The notes under the pieces: model-generated
What the model was told of the DNA's origin: nothing
Databases searched by the model: none
The model's input: the letters and a program-made list of their open reading frames with translations, nothing else
DNA from: Corynebacterium sp. HMSC04H06
GTDB taxonomy: Bacteria; Actinomycetota; Actinomycetes; Mycobacteriales; Mycobacteriaceae
Assembly (NCBI RefSeq): GCF_001815935.1
Contig: NZ_KV823416.1
Span: 1 to 64,000, forward strand
Length of the DNA: 64,000 bases
Direction: 5' to 3'
Made by a program: the position numbers and the translations under genes
In this document: positions 11,652 to 20,874 of the stretch, piece by piece
Position numbering within the stretch: position 1 is the stretch's first letter
Layout: every line of letters begins with the position of its first letter

Positions 11652-12638
11652 CTATAAGTTTTGGGCAGAATCCTCGATCGCGCACTTAACCGCAGCTACG
11701 GACTTTTCTAGGGCCTTGGTTTCCCAGGCATCCAAGTCCACCGGGACGCGCCGAAGGACCCCCGAACGCCCGATCAAACATGGCAGGGAGACCGCGACGT
11801 CGCCGTCGTAGCCGTATTCGCCGTGCAGCGTGGTCGAGACCGGGAAGATGGCGCGCTCGTCGAGCAGGACCGCGCGCGCCAGACGCATGGCCGAGGCAGC
11901 GACGCCGGCGTTGGTCCAGCCCTTGGAGTGGAAGACCTGGTAGGCGGCTTCGACGACGCGCTCGGCCAGATCCTCCGGGTCGAGCTGGGCGCCGGGGAAG
12001 TACTCGCCGAGCCGGGCGGCCGGAATGCCCGCCACGGACAGGTGGGACAGGACCGGGAAGGCGGCCATGCCGTGCTCGCCCATCATGTAGCCGTCGACGG
12101 AATCGGGGCTAATGGCCAGATCGTCGGCGACCAGGCGGCGCAGGCGGGACGAGTCCAGCATGGTGCCGGTGGCGAAGATCTTATGCTCCGGGTAGTCGAA
12201 TTCGTTCTGGGCGATCCAGACGATGGTATCGGCCGGGTTGGTAATGAAGATGAGCACGGGGCCGGCCTCTTTGTCGGCCACGTTAGCGCACACCTCGCGC
12301 ATGATCTCGCGGGTGATATCGCCGTTGACGGGCGCGAGCGCGGCCCGGTCCGGGTTGGCGTCCGGGTTTTCGGGGTCGACGATCATCGACGGGCCAGCGG
12401 CCGAAATCACGACGTCGGCGTCCGCGCACTCGGAGTAGTCGCCGCCGCGCACGCGGGGCACGAAGCAACCGGGCACGCCGGTCAGGTGGTGTTGGTCGAG
12501 GGCCTCGCCGTAGGCGATGTCGGGGTCGCTATCGATGACCACGATGTCGGCGAACAAGCCGGAATGTACCGCCTCTGCCAGCACGTAGGAACCTACGTGG
12601 CCCGCTCCGGTGATAACGAGCTTGGCTGGTCGGTTCAT
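11652..12638 (-). CDS. L-lactate/malate dehydrogenase family oxidoreductase
   Basis: A 328-residue NAD-dependent 2-hydroxyacid dehydrogenase. It has the N-terminal Rossmann motif GAGHVGSYV followed by VVIDSD, an ITNPADTIVW strand, SGT-type SSRLRRLV, and the catalytic histidine in GEHGM (GEHGD in most lactate dehydrogenases). The substrate-specificity loop (GPSMIVDPENPDANPDR) has neither the typical LDH Gln pattern nor the malate dehydrogenase Arg, so the oxoacid is uncertain; 2-oxoisocaproate-type substrates are possible. It lies between pta-ackA and an amino-acid transporter, each separately terminated. L-lactate dehydrogenase is the simplest annotation, but a main fermentative Ldh elsewhere is not excluded. 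Confidence 0.7.
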   Translation of the reverse strand: MNRPAKLVITGAGHVGSYVLAEAVHSGLFADIVVIDSDPDIAYGEALDQHHLTGVPGCFVPRVRGGDYSECADADVVISAAGPSMIVDPENPDANPDRAALAPVNGDITREIMREVCANVADKEAGPVLIFITNPADTIVWIAQNEFDYPEHKIFATGTMLDSSRLRRLVADDLAISPDSVDGYMMGEHGMAAFPVLSHLSVAGIPAARLGEYFPGAQLDPEDLAERVVEAAYQVFHSKGWTNAGVAASAMRLARAVLLDERAIFPVSTTLHGEYGYDGDVAVSLPCLIGRSGVLRRVPVDLDAWETKALEKSVAAVKCAIEDSAQNL

Positions 12639-12688
12639 GGTTTTCCTTTCGACGAGAATTTTAAGAAGTGTGGGGTTCTCGGCAGGCG

Positions 12689-12719
12689 AAAACCGCCGAC
12701 CTCGAGTCTAGGCCGGCGG
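12689..12719 (-). terminator. Intrinsic terminator after the HAAAP transporter
   Basis: On the minus strand, CCGCCG (12719-12714) and CGGCGG (12698-12693) pair, with additional CC/GG pairs inside, and are followed by TTTT. It lies between the transporter stop (12728) and the dehydrogenase start (12638). Confidence 0.65.
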
Positions 12720-12727
12720 GAAAGCGC

Positions 12728-14077
12728 TTACAGGGAGTGGAAGATGGAGAAGAAGATGGTTGCCACGGCCACCAGGCCGATGAAGGTGACGAACCAGTTG
12801 GACGGCTTGCCGCGGAAGCGCTTGAGCGCGTCCACCTTGTGGATAGCCCACATCGGAATCAGGAAGAGCAGGACCGCGATGGCCGGACCACACAGGGTCT
12901 CAATCATGCCCAGGATGGACGGGTCAGCCCAGGCGACCAGGATGCAGGTCACCAGGATGAAGATCAGGGAACCGGTCTCCAGCGCGCGGTTGTGGGTGAA
13001 CTTGGTGTTGCCGGCCACGTGGTTGCCGGTGACCACCAGTCCCTCGACGGACTCGGCCGCACCTAGATAGTGGCCCAGGAAGGACTTGCAGATGGCCACC
13101 AGGGCCACGATGGGCGCTACCCATTGCAGGAACGGGGCATCGAAGTGGTTGGCCAGGTAGGACAGGATGGTGATGTTTTGTTCCTTGGCCTCGGCCAGGT
13201 TCTCCGGGGACAGGGACAGCGCGCAGGAGAATACGAAAAACATCACGACGATGACCATGAGGCCTTCGGCTGCGGCCAGGACCTGGCCGGTCTTCTTATC
13301 GGCCCACTTGTCGCCGTATTCCTGGCGCTTCTCGGAGGCGAAGGAGGAGATGATCGGCGAGTGGTTAAAGGAAAAGACCATCACTGGCACCAGCAGCATC
13401 AAGGTCGTAGCCAGCCCGTTACCGGAAGCTTCCCGCGCGACATCCAGGTCCAAGGTCGAGAAGAAGGCAGTGTTCCAGCGCGGAATGAGGTAGAGCGCTA
13501 GGAAAATCAGCACGGCGATGAAGGGGAAGGCCAGCGCGGACATCACCTTGACCACGATTTCCTGGCCCATCTTCACCACGAAGATGAGTCCGCCGATCAG
13601 CAGGGTGGCCAGTATCCAGCGCGGCCAAGGCTCGACGTGCAGCTGGTGGATAAGGAAGGACTCCAGGGTGTTGGTCAGCGTTACCGCGTAGACCAGCACC
13701 AGCGGGTAGACCGCCACGAAGTAGAGGACGGTCATCACGACGCCGGCGTTGGCTCCGAAGTGCTCCTCCATGACGTCGGTCAGGTGGGACTTCGGATCGG
13801 AGCCGGACAAAACCAAGCGGGTCATCGCGCGGTGGGCCCAGAAGGTCATGGGGAAGGCGATGATGGTCATGACGATCAGCGGAATGATGCCGCCGATGCC
13901 CGCGTTGATGGGCAGGAACATGACGCCGGCACCGATGGCGGTGCCGAACAGGCTCAGCGTCCAGATGGTATCGGTTTTGCCCCAGCTAGGGGCCTTACCT
14001 GCACTGTCGGCGCTGTCTGGCGCGGGATTGGTTGGCGCCCGCCGGGCGTCGGCGGCTTCGGGAGGGATGACGGACAT
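12728..14077 (-). CDS. HAAAP-family amino-acid permease (serine/threonine transporter type)
   Basis: A 449-residue membrane protein with about 11 transmembrane helices. The first carries LFGTAIGAGVMFLPI, the signature of hydroxy/aromatic amino-acid permeases such as SdaC, TdcC and YhaO. FSFNHSPIISSF in the middle is the other strongly conserved stretch. The N-terminal 45 residues are polar and proline/alanine-rich. ATG 14077 is preferred over a longer frame because a GAAAGG site precedes it. It is divergently arranged with threonine deaminase, which fits import of L-serine or L-threonine for deamination to 2-oxoacids. Substrate is inferred from family and context. Confidence 0.8.
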   Translation of the reverse strand: MSVIPPEAADARRAPTNPAPDSADSAGKAPSWGKTDTIWTLSLFGTAIGAGVMFLPINAGIGGIIPLIVMTIIAFPMTFWAHRAMTRLVLSGSDPKSHLTDVMEEHFGANAGVVMTVLYFVAVYPLVLVYAVTLTNTLESFLIHQLHVEPWPRWILATLLIGGLIFVVKMGQEIVVKVMSALAFPFIAVLIFLALYLIPRWNTAFFSTLDLDVAREASGNGLATTLMLLVPVMVFSFNHSPIISSFASEKRQEYGDKWADKKTGQVLAAAEGLMVIVVMFFVFSCALSLSPENLAEAKEQNITILSYLANHFDAPFLQWVAPIVALVAICKSFLGHYLGAAESVEGLVVTGNHVAGNTKFTHNRALETGSLIFILVTCILVAWADPSILGMIETLCGPAIAVLLFLIPMWAIHKVDALKRFRGKPSNWFVTFIGLVAVATIFFSIFHSL

Positions 14078-14516
14078 AGTGTGTTCGACCCTTTCGACGT
14101 GTTCCCCGCAGCCCAACGCGAAAGAACCGGACCGATGGAGAACTATTTATCACTTCAGACTCCATCCTGCGGAAAATATCCCCGGTTTGCTATGAGTAAA
14201 CTCACATTCGACGATTAATTATTATCACATCACTGAAATGAGAACTTTTTCGCGGGGATCCGCTATAGTAATTAGCCATCCTCGGTTCTGACATAGTTTT
14301 TACCTAGTAGCCAACAGGAACCACTGGAAAGGCCGCCCAGTCTGCACCGAACCCGAACACCTACTGGAAATCCCCTGCGGAAACGGTGTTCGCCCCTTGC
14401 GGCACCCCTCCCCCGCTTCCTGCCCCCGATTATTGTGCACGTCACGGAAAATTCGGCCACTATGACCAAAATCAAAGCACTTTTGCGCAGGTCAGAGACC
14501 TTATACCATCGGAGGC
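14078..14516. promoter_or_regulatory. 439-base divergent control region between the transporter and ilvA
   Basis: No gene was found here. A perfect minus-10 hexamer TATAGT sits at 14264-14269 on the plus strand, next to a GCGG/CCGC dyad, which would give a leader of about 240 bases before ilvA. A second candidate, TTATAC/TATACC at 14501-14507, lies so close to the ATG that its transcript would be leaderless. GGAGG at 14511-14515 ends one base before the ATG, too close to serve as a normal ribosome site. No known riboswitch was recognised. Confidence 0.45.
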
Positions 14517-15794
14517 ATGAGCACTACAGTCCAGACCCCGCTCGTCACCGCCGCCGAAATCGAGGCCGCCCACGAGCGCATCCAAGATGAAATCAACCGC
14601 ACCCCGCTGCGCTACAGCGAGCGACTGTCCCAACTGACCAACTGCAACGTCTACCTCAAGTGCGAGGAACTGCAGGACGTGCGCTCCTACAAGATCCGCG
14701 GCGCACTCAACAGCATCAAGAACCTGAGCGACGAGGAGCTGGCCGCCGGCATCGTCACCGCGTCTGCCGGCAACCACGCCCAGGGCGTGGCCTATGCCTG
14801 CAAGACCATGGGCGTGCAGGGGAAGATCTTCGTGCCGGTGTCCACCCCGGCCCAGAAGCGCGACCGCATCCTGGCCCACGGCGGCCGCTTCGTGGACCTG
14901 GTCGTGAACGGCGAGTCCTTCGACGAGGCCTCCGCCGCCGCCCACGAGGACGCTGCCGAGCGCGGCGCCACCTTCATCGAGCCCTTCGACGCCCACGACA
15001 CCGTCGTCGGCCAGGGCACCATGGCCAAGGAGATCCTCGAGCAGCTGGCCGAGGAGGGCAAGGAGCTGCACGCGCTCATCGCCCCCGTCGGCGGCGGTGG
15101 ACTGCTGTCCGGCCTGACCAGCTACGTCGCGGAGAAGGCCCCGGAGGCCCAGATTTACGGCGTGGAGCCGGCCGGCGCGGCATCGTTAGCCGCAGCCTTC
15201 CGTAACAACGGCCCGATGACGCTGCCGACCGTGGACCCGTTCGTGGACGGCGCGGCTGTCAAGCGCATCGGCGCGCTGCCCTACGAGATCCTCTTGGCCA
15301 ACAAGGACCGGCTGGAGCACTTCGCGGTCAGCGAGGACGACGTCTGCATCGAGATGCTCAACCTCTACCAGAACGAGGGCATCGTCTCCGAGCCGGCCGG
15401 CGCGCTGTCCGTGACCGGTCTGACCAAGCTGGACCTAGCTCCGGGCTCGACCGTCGTCTGCGTCATCTCCGGCGGCAACAACGACGTCATCCGCTACACG
15501 GAGATCATGGAGCGCTCCCTGGTCCACCGCGGCCTGAAGCACTACTTCCTCATCAGCTTCCCGCAGGTCCCTGGCCAGCTGCGCATCTTCCTCGACGAAA
15601 TCCTCAACCCCGGCGACGACATCACCCGGTTCAAGTACCAGAAGCGCAACAACTGCGTGCTGGGCACCGCGCTGGTGGGCTTGGTGCTGGAAAAGCCCGA
15701 GGAGCTCGACCAGCTCATCGAACGTTTGGACAACTCCAAGTTCGAGTACGAGTACCTCAAGCCGGGTACTCCTGAATATAAGATTGTCGGATAG
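14517..15794 (+). CDS. ilvA: Threonine ammonia-lyase (threonine deaminase)
   Basis: A 425-residue PLP enzyme converting L-threonine to 2-oxobutyrate, the first step of isoleucine synthesis; serine is also deaminated by the family. The PLP lysine is in SYKIRGA (Lys59), the glycine-rich phosphate loop is VGGGGLLSGL, and ASAGNHAQGVAYACK is present. The C-terminal 85 residues (from HYFLISFPQ) form the short single ACT-like regulatory domain of corynebacterial IlvA. The divergent serine/threonine-type permease suggests that threonine or serine use may be the main role at this locus. Confidence 0.92.
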   Translation: MSTTVQTPLVTAAEIEAAHERIQDEINRTPLRYSERLSQLTNCNVYLKCEELQDVRSYKIRGALNSIKNLSDEELAAGIVTASAGNHAQGVAYACKTMGVQGKIFVPVSTPAQKRDRILAHGGRFVDLVVNGESFDEASAAAHEDAAERGATFIEPFDAHDTVVGQGTMAKEILEQLAEEGKELHALIAPVGGGGLLSGLTSYVAEKAPEAQIYGVEPAGAASLAAAFRNNGPMTLPTVDPFVDGAAVKRIGALPYEILLANKDRLEHFAVSEDDVCIEMLNLYQNEGIVSEPAGALSVTGLTKLDLAPGSTVVCVISGGNNDVIRYTEIMERSLVHRGLKHYFLISFPQVPGQLRIFLDEILNPGDDITRFKYQKRNNCVLGTALVGLVLEKPEELDQLIERLDNSKFEYEYLKPGTPEYKIVG

Positions 15795-15926
15795 GCCCTT
15801 CAGAGGCTGATTTGGGGAGCAGGCTTGTTACCCTATCTAGTACGTTGCTCACATCCGAACGTATGATGAGCTCAGATTAGACAAGTAACAGCCGCTCCCA
15901 AGAATCAGTGAGGACACCGACACATT

Positions 15927-17291
15927 ATGACTTCCCCTCTGCGCGTAGCAGTCGTTGGTTCCGGCCCGGCCGGCATTTACGCATCCGATCTTCTGGTTAA
16001 ATCCGAGGTCGACGTCAAGGTCGATCTGTTTGAGAAGATGCCTGCCCCCTTCGGCCTGATCCGTTACGGCGTGGCCCCGGACCACCCGCGCATCAAGGGG
16101 ATTGTTCAGTCTCTGCACAACGTCATGGAAAAGGAAGACATTCGCTTCCTGGGCAATATTGAGATCGGCCGCGACGTCACCGTCGAGGAGCTGCAGGACT
16201 ACTACGACGCCGTCATCTTCGCCACCGGCGCCACCGCCGACCGCCTAGTCAACATCCCGGGTGAGGACCTCGAGGACGTCCACGGCGCCGGCGAGTTCGT
16301 GGGCTTCTACGACGGCAACCCGAACTTCAAGCGCGACTGGGATCTCTCCGCCGAGTCCGTGGCCGTCATCGGCGTGGGCAACGTCTCCCTGGATGTTTCC
16401 CGCATCCTGGCCAAGACCGCCGATGAGCTGCTGGTTACGGAGATCCCGGACAACGTTTACCAGACCCTGAAGACCAACCGCGCCAAGGAGATTCACGTCT
16501 TCGGCCGCCGCGGCCCGGCCCAGGCGAAGTACACCCCGAAGGAGCTCAAGGAACTGGACGAGTCCCCGACTATCGAGGTCATCGTCGATCCGGAGGACAT
16601 CGACTACGACGCCGCCTCCGAGGAGGCCCGCCGCGCCACCAAGTCCACCGACTTGGTCTGCCAGACCCTGGAGGGCTACGCCATGCGCGAGACCAAGGGC
16701 GCGCCGCACAAGCTCTACATCCACTTCTTCGAGGCCCCGGTAGAGATCCTGGGCAAGGACGGCAAGGTCACCGGCCTGAAGACCGAGCGCACTGAGCTCG
16801 ACGGCACCGGGCAGGTCAACGGCACCGGCAAGTTCACCGAGTGGCCGGTCCAGGCGGTCTACTCCGCCGTGGGCTACCACCCGCAGGACGTCGAGGGCGT
16901 GCCCTACGACGAGGAGAAGGCCGTCATCCCGAACGACGGCGGCCACGTGCTGCGTGACAACGGCGGGGAGAAGATCCCGGGCCTGTACACCACGGGCTGG
17001 ATCAAGCGCGGCCCGGTCGGCCTTATTGGCAACACCAAGTCCGACGCGAAGGACACCACCTCCATGCTGCTGGCCGACCACCTGGCCGGCGAGCTCACCG
17101 AGGCCACCAAGCGCGACCCGCAGGACATCTTGGACCTGCTGGCCAGCCGCGATATCGCCGTGACCACCTGGGAAGGCTGGCACCGCCTGGACGCTGCTGA
17201 GCGCGCCGCCGGCGAGCCCCAAGAGCGCGAGCGCGTCAAGATCGTCGAATGGGACGACATGGTCCGCTACGCCGGCCCGCAGGATAAATAA
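15927..17291 (+). CDS. fprA: Ferredoxin/adrenodoxin-type NADP reductase
   Basis: A 454-residue FAD enzyme passing electrons between NADPH and ferredoxin. The FAD motif GSGPAGIYA and FEKMPAPFGLIRYGVAPDH are at the N-terminus. The NADP-binding Rossmann segment is VIGVGNVSLDVSRIL near residue 150, and the C-terminal GWIKRGPVGLIGNTKSDA precedes IAVTTWEGWHRLDA. This is the mitochondrial adrenodoxin reductase-like group (FprA of mycobacteria). A short ORF at 60605 shares the two ends of this protein but lacks the middle. Probably monocistronic, or followed by the GNAT gene 23 bases downstream. Confidence 0.93.
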   Translation: MTSPLRVAVVGSGPAGIYASDLLVKSEVDVKVDLFEKMPAPFGLIRYGVAPDHPRIKGIVQSLHNVMEKEDIRFLGNIEIGRDVTVEELQDYYDAVIFATGATADRLVNIPGEDLEDVHGAGEFVGFYDGNPNFKRDWDLSAESVAVIGVGNVSLDVSRILAKTADELLVTEIPDNVYQTLKTNRAKEIHVFGRRGPAQAKYTPKELKELDESPTIEVIVDPEDIDYDAASEEARRATKSTDLVCQTLEGYAMRETKGAPHKLYIHFFEAPVEILGKDGKVTGLKTERTELDGTGQVNGTGKFTEWPVQAVYSAVGYHPQDVEGVPYDEEKAVIPNDGGHVLRDNGGEKIPGLYTTGWIKRGPVGLIGNTKSDAKDTTSMLLADHLAGELTEATKRDPQDILDLLASRDIAVTTWEGWHRLDAAERAAGEPQERERVKIVEWDDMVRYAGPQDK

Positions 17292-17314
17292 CTACTACCG
17301 CTAAGGTGGTGGGC

Positions 17315-17902
17315 GTGACTAAAGAATCTTTCCCGCCCACCATCACCGCCGCGCCGCTGGCGGCGCTGGCCCCGCTAGACGTCCACGCGCTCTACAAGCT
17401 GCGCGTGGACGTCTTCGTGCATGAGCAGGCCACCCCTTACGCCGAAATCGATGACACGGACGCCCAGCCGTCCACCATCCACCTCCTGGCCTGGGACAGC
17501 CCTGCTCAAGAACAAGCGCAAGCACAAATACAAGCGCCAACCCAGGATCACACTCCCCGTCTCCTGGGCACGGCCCGCCTGTTCCCGGCGACCATCCCGA
17601 CCCCGGAGGCGGCAAGCACCCGCGGCACCGCCGACACCAGCGACTCCCCCACCCTCGACGTCGTCCAGTTCGGCCGCTTCGCCCTGGCTCCCACCGCCCG
17701 GGGCACGGGCCTGGGCCCGCAGCTTATCGATGCCGCCTTGCAGTTCGCCGCCACCGCCCGGCCCGACACGCCGGTGTACCTGGAGGCGCAGTCGCCGCTG
17801 ACCGGCTACTACGGCCGCTTCGGCTTTAGCGTGTGCGGCGAGGCCTTCGACGAGGACGGCATCCTGCACACGCCGATGATTAAGCGCGCCACGACTGACT
17901 AG
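17315..17902 (+). CDS. GNAT family N-acetyltransferase (ElaA-like)
   Basis: A 195-residue acetyltransferase. LYKLRVDVFVHEQ at the N-terminus and the acetyl-CoA loop GRFALAPTARGTGLGPQLI are characteristic, and SPLTGYYGRFGFSVCGEAFDEDGI is the conserved ElaA C-terminus. A low-complexity insert of alternating Gln and Ala (about residues 66-75) lies in a surface loop, so the protein is longer than E. coli ElaA. GTG 17315 is chosen because AAGGTGG precedes it; another GTG nine bases earlier is possible. The acceptor substrate is unknown. Its stop lies five bases from the end of convergent purT. Confidence 0.85.
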   Translation: MTKESFPPTITAAPLAALAPLDVHALYKLRVDVFVHEQATPYAEIDDTDAQPSTIHLLAWDSPAQEQAQAQIQAPTQDHTPRLLGTARLFPATIPTPEAASTRGTADTSDSPTLDVVQFGRFALAPTARGTGLGPQLIDAALQFAATARPDTPVYLEAQSPLTGYYGRFGFSVCGEAFDEDGILHTPMIKRATTD

Positions 17903-17907
17903 CTATC

Positions 17908-19284
17908 CTACTTCCGGCCCCACAGCGTGGTGTTTTCGACCGCGGCTTCCTCGTCCTCATCATCGATGCCTCCGGTCAGCTCGGGGTTGACGCGCACGAG
18001 TGGCTCGTCTAGCAGCACTACCTTGTGTAGCTGCGGGATGTCCGGGGTCTGGGCTTCTTCGACGACCTCGGCCGCGGTCGGGGTGCCGCGCACCTCAATG
18101 CGGGCGGCCGCCACGTTGGCCCTATCGCGGGCTTCTTCGATGTCCTCACCCGTGGAGACCACCAAGCCCATGCGCCGGCCTTTGTAGGCTCCAGGTTTGC
18201 CGAACAGCGTCACGTCAGTCTCCGCTACCGCCATCGCCTGACCCACTCCCTGGTAGGCGACGTCCTCGATGTCGTCATCCGCGTGCAGCACATAAGCCGC
18301 CCCGGGAGAGACCAGCGTGACGTCAATCGGGTAGCCCAAGATGGCGCGGGCCTGCAGCTCGAACTCGGAGAAGCGCTGGGTGTAGCCGGTCAGCATCGCG
18401 GTATCCGACGGCCTAGGAGAGACGGAGGAAAAGTAGACGTCGTCGCCGGCGACGAAGAGTTCCACGCCATAGACGCCGCGCCCGCCCAGCTCGTTGGAGA
18501 TTCGCGCGGCCACCGAGCGGGCGTTTTCCAGCGCGCGCTGGCTCATTGCCATCGGCTGCCACGACTCCACCAGGTCGCCGTGCTCGTGGCGGTGGCCGAT
18601 GGGCTCGCTGAACCAGGTGGCCATCTCCTTGGTGGACGGATCGATAGACCGCACTGCCAGAAGCGTGACCTCGTAGTCGAAGTCCACGAAACGCTCCGCC
18701 ACCACGCAATCTGAGTCTGAGGACACGCGGCGAACCTTCTGCCAGGCGCTGGCGATTTCCTCCGGCTCGCGGACCAGCATATGCCCCTTGCCCGAAGTCG
18801 ACACGTCCGGCTTGATGATGCAGGGGAAGCCGAGCTCCTCCACTGCGGCGACGAGCTGCTCCTCCGAGTTGGCGAAGCGGTAAGCCGTCGTGGGCAGGCC
18901 CAGCGACTCCGCCGCGCTCCGGATCGATTCCCGGTCCCGGGTGAGCTCACAGGCGCGCGCGGTGGGTACCACCACGGCATCGGTCTCCGCCTCTAGGCGG
19001 GAGAGGGCGTCGACAGCCACCATCTCTACCTCGGGGACCACGAAATCCGGCTGCACCTGGGAGGCAATCTCCCAGACCGCCTGCGGGTCGGAAATCTGCG
19101 CCACGTGCGCCACGTGGGCGATGTGCAGCGCCGGCGCGCCCGGGTAGGAGTCCACCGCGTGCACCTCAAGCCCCAAGCGCTGGAACGCGGCCGTCAGCTC
19201 CTTGCCGAGCTCACCACCGCCGAGCAGCAACACCTTCGTGGCGTTCGATGTCAGCGGCGTTCCGATATGTTGTGCAAAGTCCAT
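17908..19284 (-). CDS. purT: Formate-dependent phosphoribosylglycinamide formyltransferase
   Basis: A 458-residue ATP-grasp enzyme, longer than E. coli PurT (392), mainly in C-terminal and inter-domain segments. It makes N-formyl-GAR from GAR, formate and ATP, the third step of purine synthesis. N-terminal LLLGGGELGKEL binds the nucleotide substrate; the ATP-grasp core includes PCIIKPDVSTSGKGHM and GVYGVELFV, then SPRPSDTAM near the metal-binding Glu residues. Residues 56-65 contain a repeated AHVAHVA. It neighbours purA, the second purine gene here, but faces an intergenic gap of about 190 bases and is probably transcribed alone. Confidence 0.93.
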   Translation of the reverse strand: MDFAQHIGTPLTSNATKVLLLGGGELGKELTAAFQRLGLEVHAVDSYPGAPALHIAHVAHVAQISDPQAVWEIASQVQPDFVVPEVEMVAVDALSRLEAETDAVVVPTARACELTRDRESIRSAAESLGLPTTAYRFANSEEQLVAAVEELGFPCIIKPDVSTSGKGHMLVREPEEIASAWQKVRRVSSDSDCVVAERFVDFDYEVTLLAVRSIDPSTKEMATWFSEPIGHRHEHGDLVESWQPMAMSQRALENARSVAARISNELGGRGVYGVELFVAGDDVYFSSVSPRPSDTAMLTGYTQRFSEFELQARAILGYPIDVTLVSPGAAYVLHADDDIEDVAYQGVGQAMAVAETDVTLFGKPGAYKGRRMGLVVSTGEDIEEARDRANVAAARIEVRGTPTAAEVVEEAQTPDIPQLHKVVLLDEPLVRVNPELTGGIDDEDEEAAVENTTLWGRK

Positions 19285-19474
19285 AGATTGTTCCTCCAGA
19301 AGCTGTGAGACACCACAGCAAACTCTGCGCCCATTATCGCATAGCGCCAGCTATCTGCCGCATTGGAACAGGCCATAGCTTTGCACATGTGCCGGTCCCG
19401 CAACCCACGAACCCCCGCCTACCTGTCACCGCAGCATTCGACGGGAGCGTGGTTTTAACTGAACCAATGCTTGT

Positions 19475-20767
19475 CTACGCATCCGCGAGGACGTCATGGC
19501 GCACGATGGTCTGGTCGCGGCCGGGGCCGACACCGATGTAGGAGATGCGGGTGCCGGACAGTTCCTCGAGGCGCAGGACGTAGTCCTGGGCCTTCTGCGG
19601 TAGCTCCTCGAAGGTCTGGCAGCCGGTGATGTCCTCGTCCCACGCCGGCATGGTCTCAAAGATGGGCTCGGCGTGGTGGAAGTCGGACTGGGTCATGGGC
19701 ATCTCGTCGAAGCGCTTGCCGTCCACGTCGTAGGCCACACAGATGGGGATCTCCCCAATGCCGGTCAGGACGTCCAGCTTGGTCAGGAAGTAATCAGTGA
19801 AGCCGTTGACGCGGGTGGCGTAGCGGGCGATGACGGAGTCGTACCAACCACAACGGCGCTTGCGGCCGGTATTGACGCCGATCTCCCCGCCGGTGGTCTG
19901 CAGGTACTCGCCCCACTTGTCGAAGAGCTCCGTGGGGAACGGGCCCGCGCCCACGCGGGTGGTATAGGCCTTGATAATGCCCAGGGAGGTGGTGATCTGC
20001 GTCGGGCCCACGCCCGAGCCCACCGAGGCGCCGCCGGCCGACGGGTTGGAAGAGGTCACGAACGGGTAGGTGCCGTGGTCCACATCCAGCATCGTGGCCT
20101 GGCCGCCCTCCATGAGGACGTGCTTGCCGTTAGACAGGGCATCGTTGAGCTCAAGCTCGGCCTCGATGACCATCGGGCGCAGGCGCTCCCGGTAGCTCAG
20201 GAAATACTCAACGACCTGCTCCGGGTCGATGGCCTTGCGGTTGTACATCTTGACCAGCATCTGGTTCTTGATGTCCAGCGCGGAGGTGACCTTCTGGCGC
20301 AGGATGGACTCGTCGAAGATGTCCTGGACGCGGATGCCGATGCGCGCGACCTTGTCCGCATACGCCGGGCCGATGCCGCGGCCGGTGGTGCCGATGGCGC
20401 GCTTGCCTAGGAAGCGCTCCTGCACGCGGTCGAGCGTCTGGTGGTACGGCGCCACCAGGTGCGCGTTGGCGGAGATCTTCAGGCGGGAGGCCTTCGCGCC
20501 GCGGGCTTCCAGCCCGTCGATCTCGTCAAACAGGGCCTCCAGGTTAATCACGACGCCGTTGCCCAAAATTGGGGTGGCGTTTTCCGACAGGATGCCGGCG
20601 GGCAGGAGCTTGAGCTCGTACTTCTCGCCGCCGACCACGACGGTATGGCCGGCGTTGTTGCCGCCGTTCGGCTTGACGACGTAGTCGACCTCGCCGCCGA
20701 GGATATCCGTCGCCTTGCCCTTGCCTTCGTCGCCCCACTGGGCGCCAACAATGACGATTGCTGCCAT
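19475..20767 (-). CDS. purA: Adenylosuccinate synthetase
   Basis: A 430-residue enzyme that condenses IMP and aspartate with GTP hydrolysis to adenylosuccinate, the first committed step to AMP. The N-terminal [11 protein letters not shown] loop, [20 protein letters not shown], the IMP loop near [20 protein letters not shown] and the C-terminal [13 protein letters not shown] are all present. Length is standard. It is divergent from the hypothetical gene at 20875 across a 107-base promoter region. Confidence 0.97.
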   Translation of the reverse strand: MAAIVIVGAQWGDEGKGKATDILGGEVDYVVKPNGGNNAGHTVVVGGEKYELKLLPAGILSENATPILGNGVVINLEALFDEIDGLEARGAKASRLKISANAHLVAPYHQTLDRVQERFLGKRAIGTTGRGIGPAYADKVARIGIRVQDIFDESILRQKVTSALDIKNQMLVKMYNRKAIDPEQVVEYFLSYRERLRPMVIEAELELNDALSNGKHVLMEGGQATMLDVDHGTYPFVTSSNPSAGGASVGSGVGPTQITTSLGIIKAYTTRVGAGPFPTELFDKWGEYLQTTGGEIGVNTGRKRRCGWYDSVIARYATRVNGFTDYFLTKLDVLTGIGEIPICVAYDVDGKRFDEMPMTQSDFHHAEPIFETMPAWDEDITGCQTFEELPQKAQDYVLRLEELSGTRISYIGVGPGRDQTIVRHDVLADA

Positions 20768-20874
20768 GGTTGTTAATTCACTTCCCCATTTTAATTGGAG
20801 TCAAATACGCACTAACTCTACCTGCTTAGCCATCCGCGTGGGCGCTCCTACCCCGGCGAAGTAGCATAGAAAAC

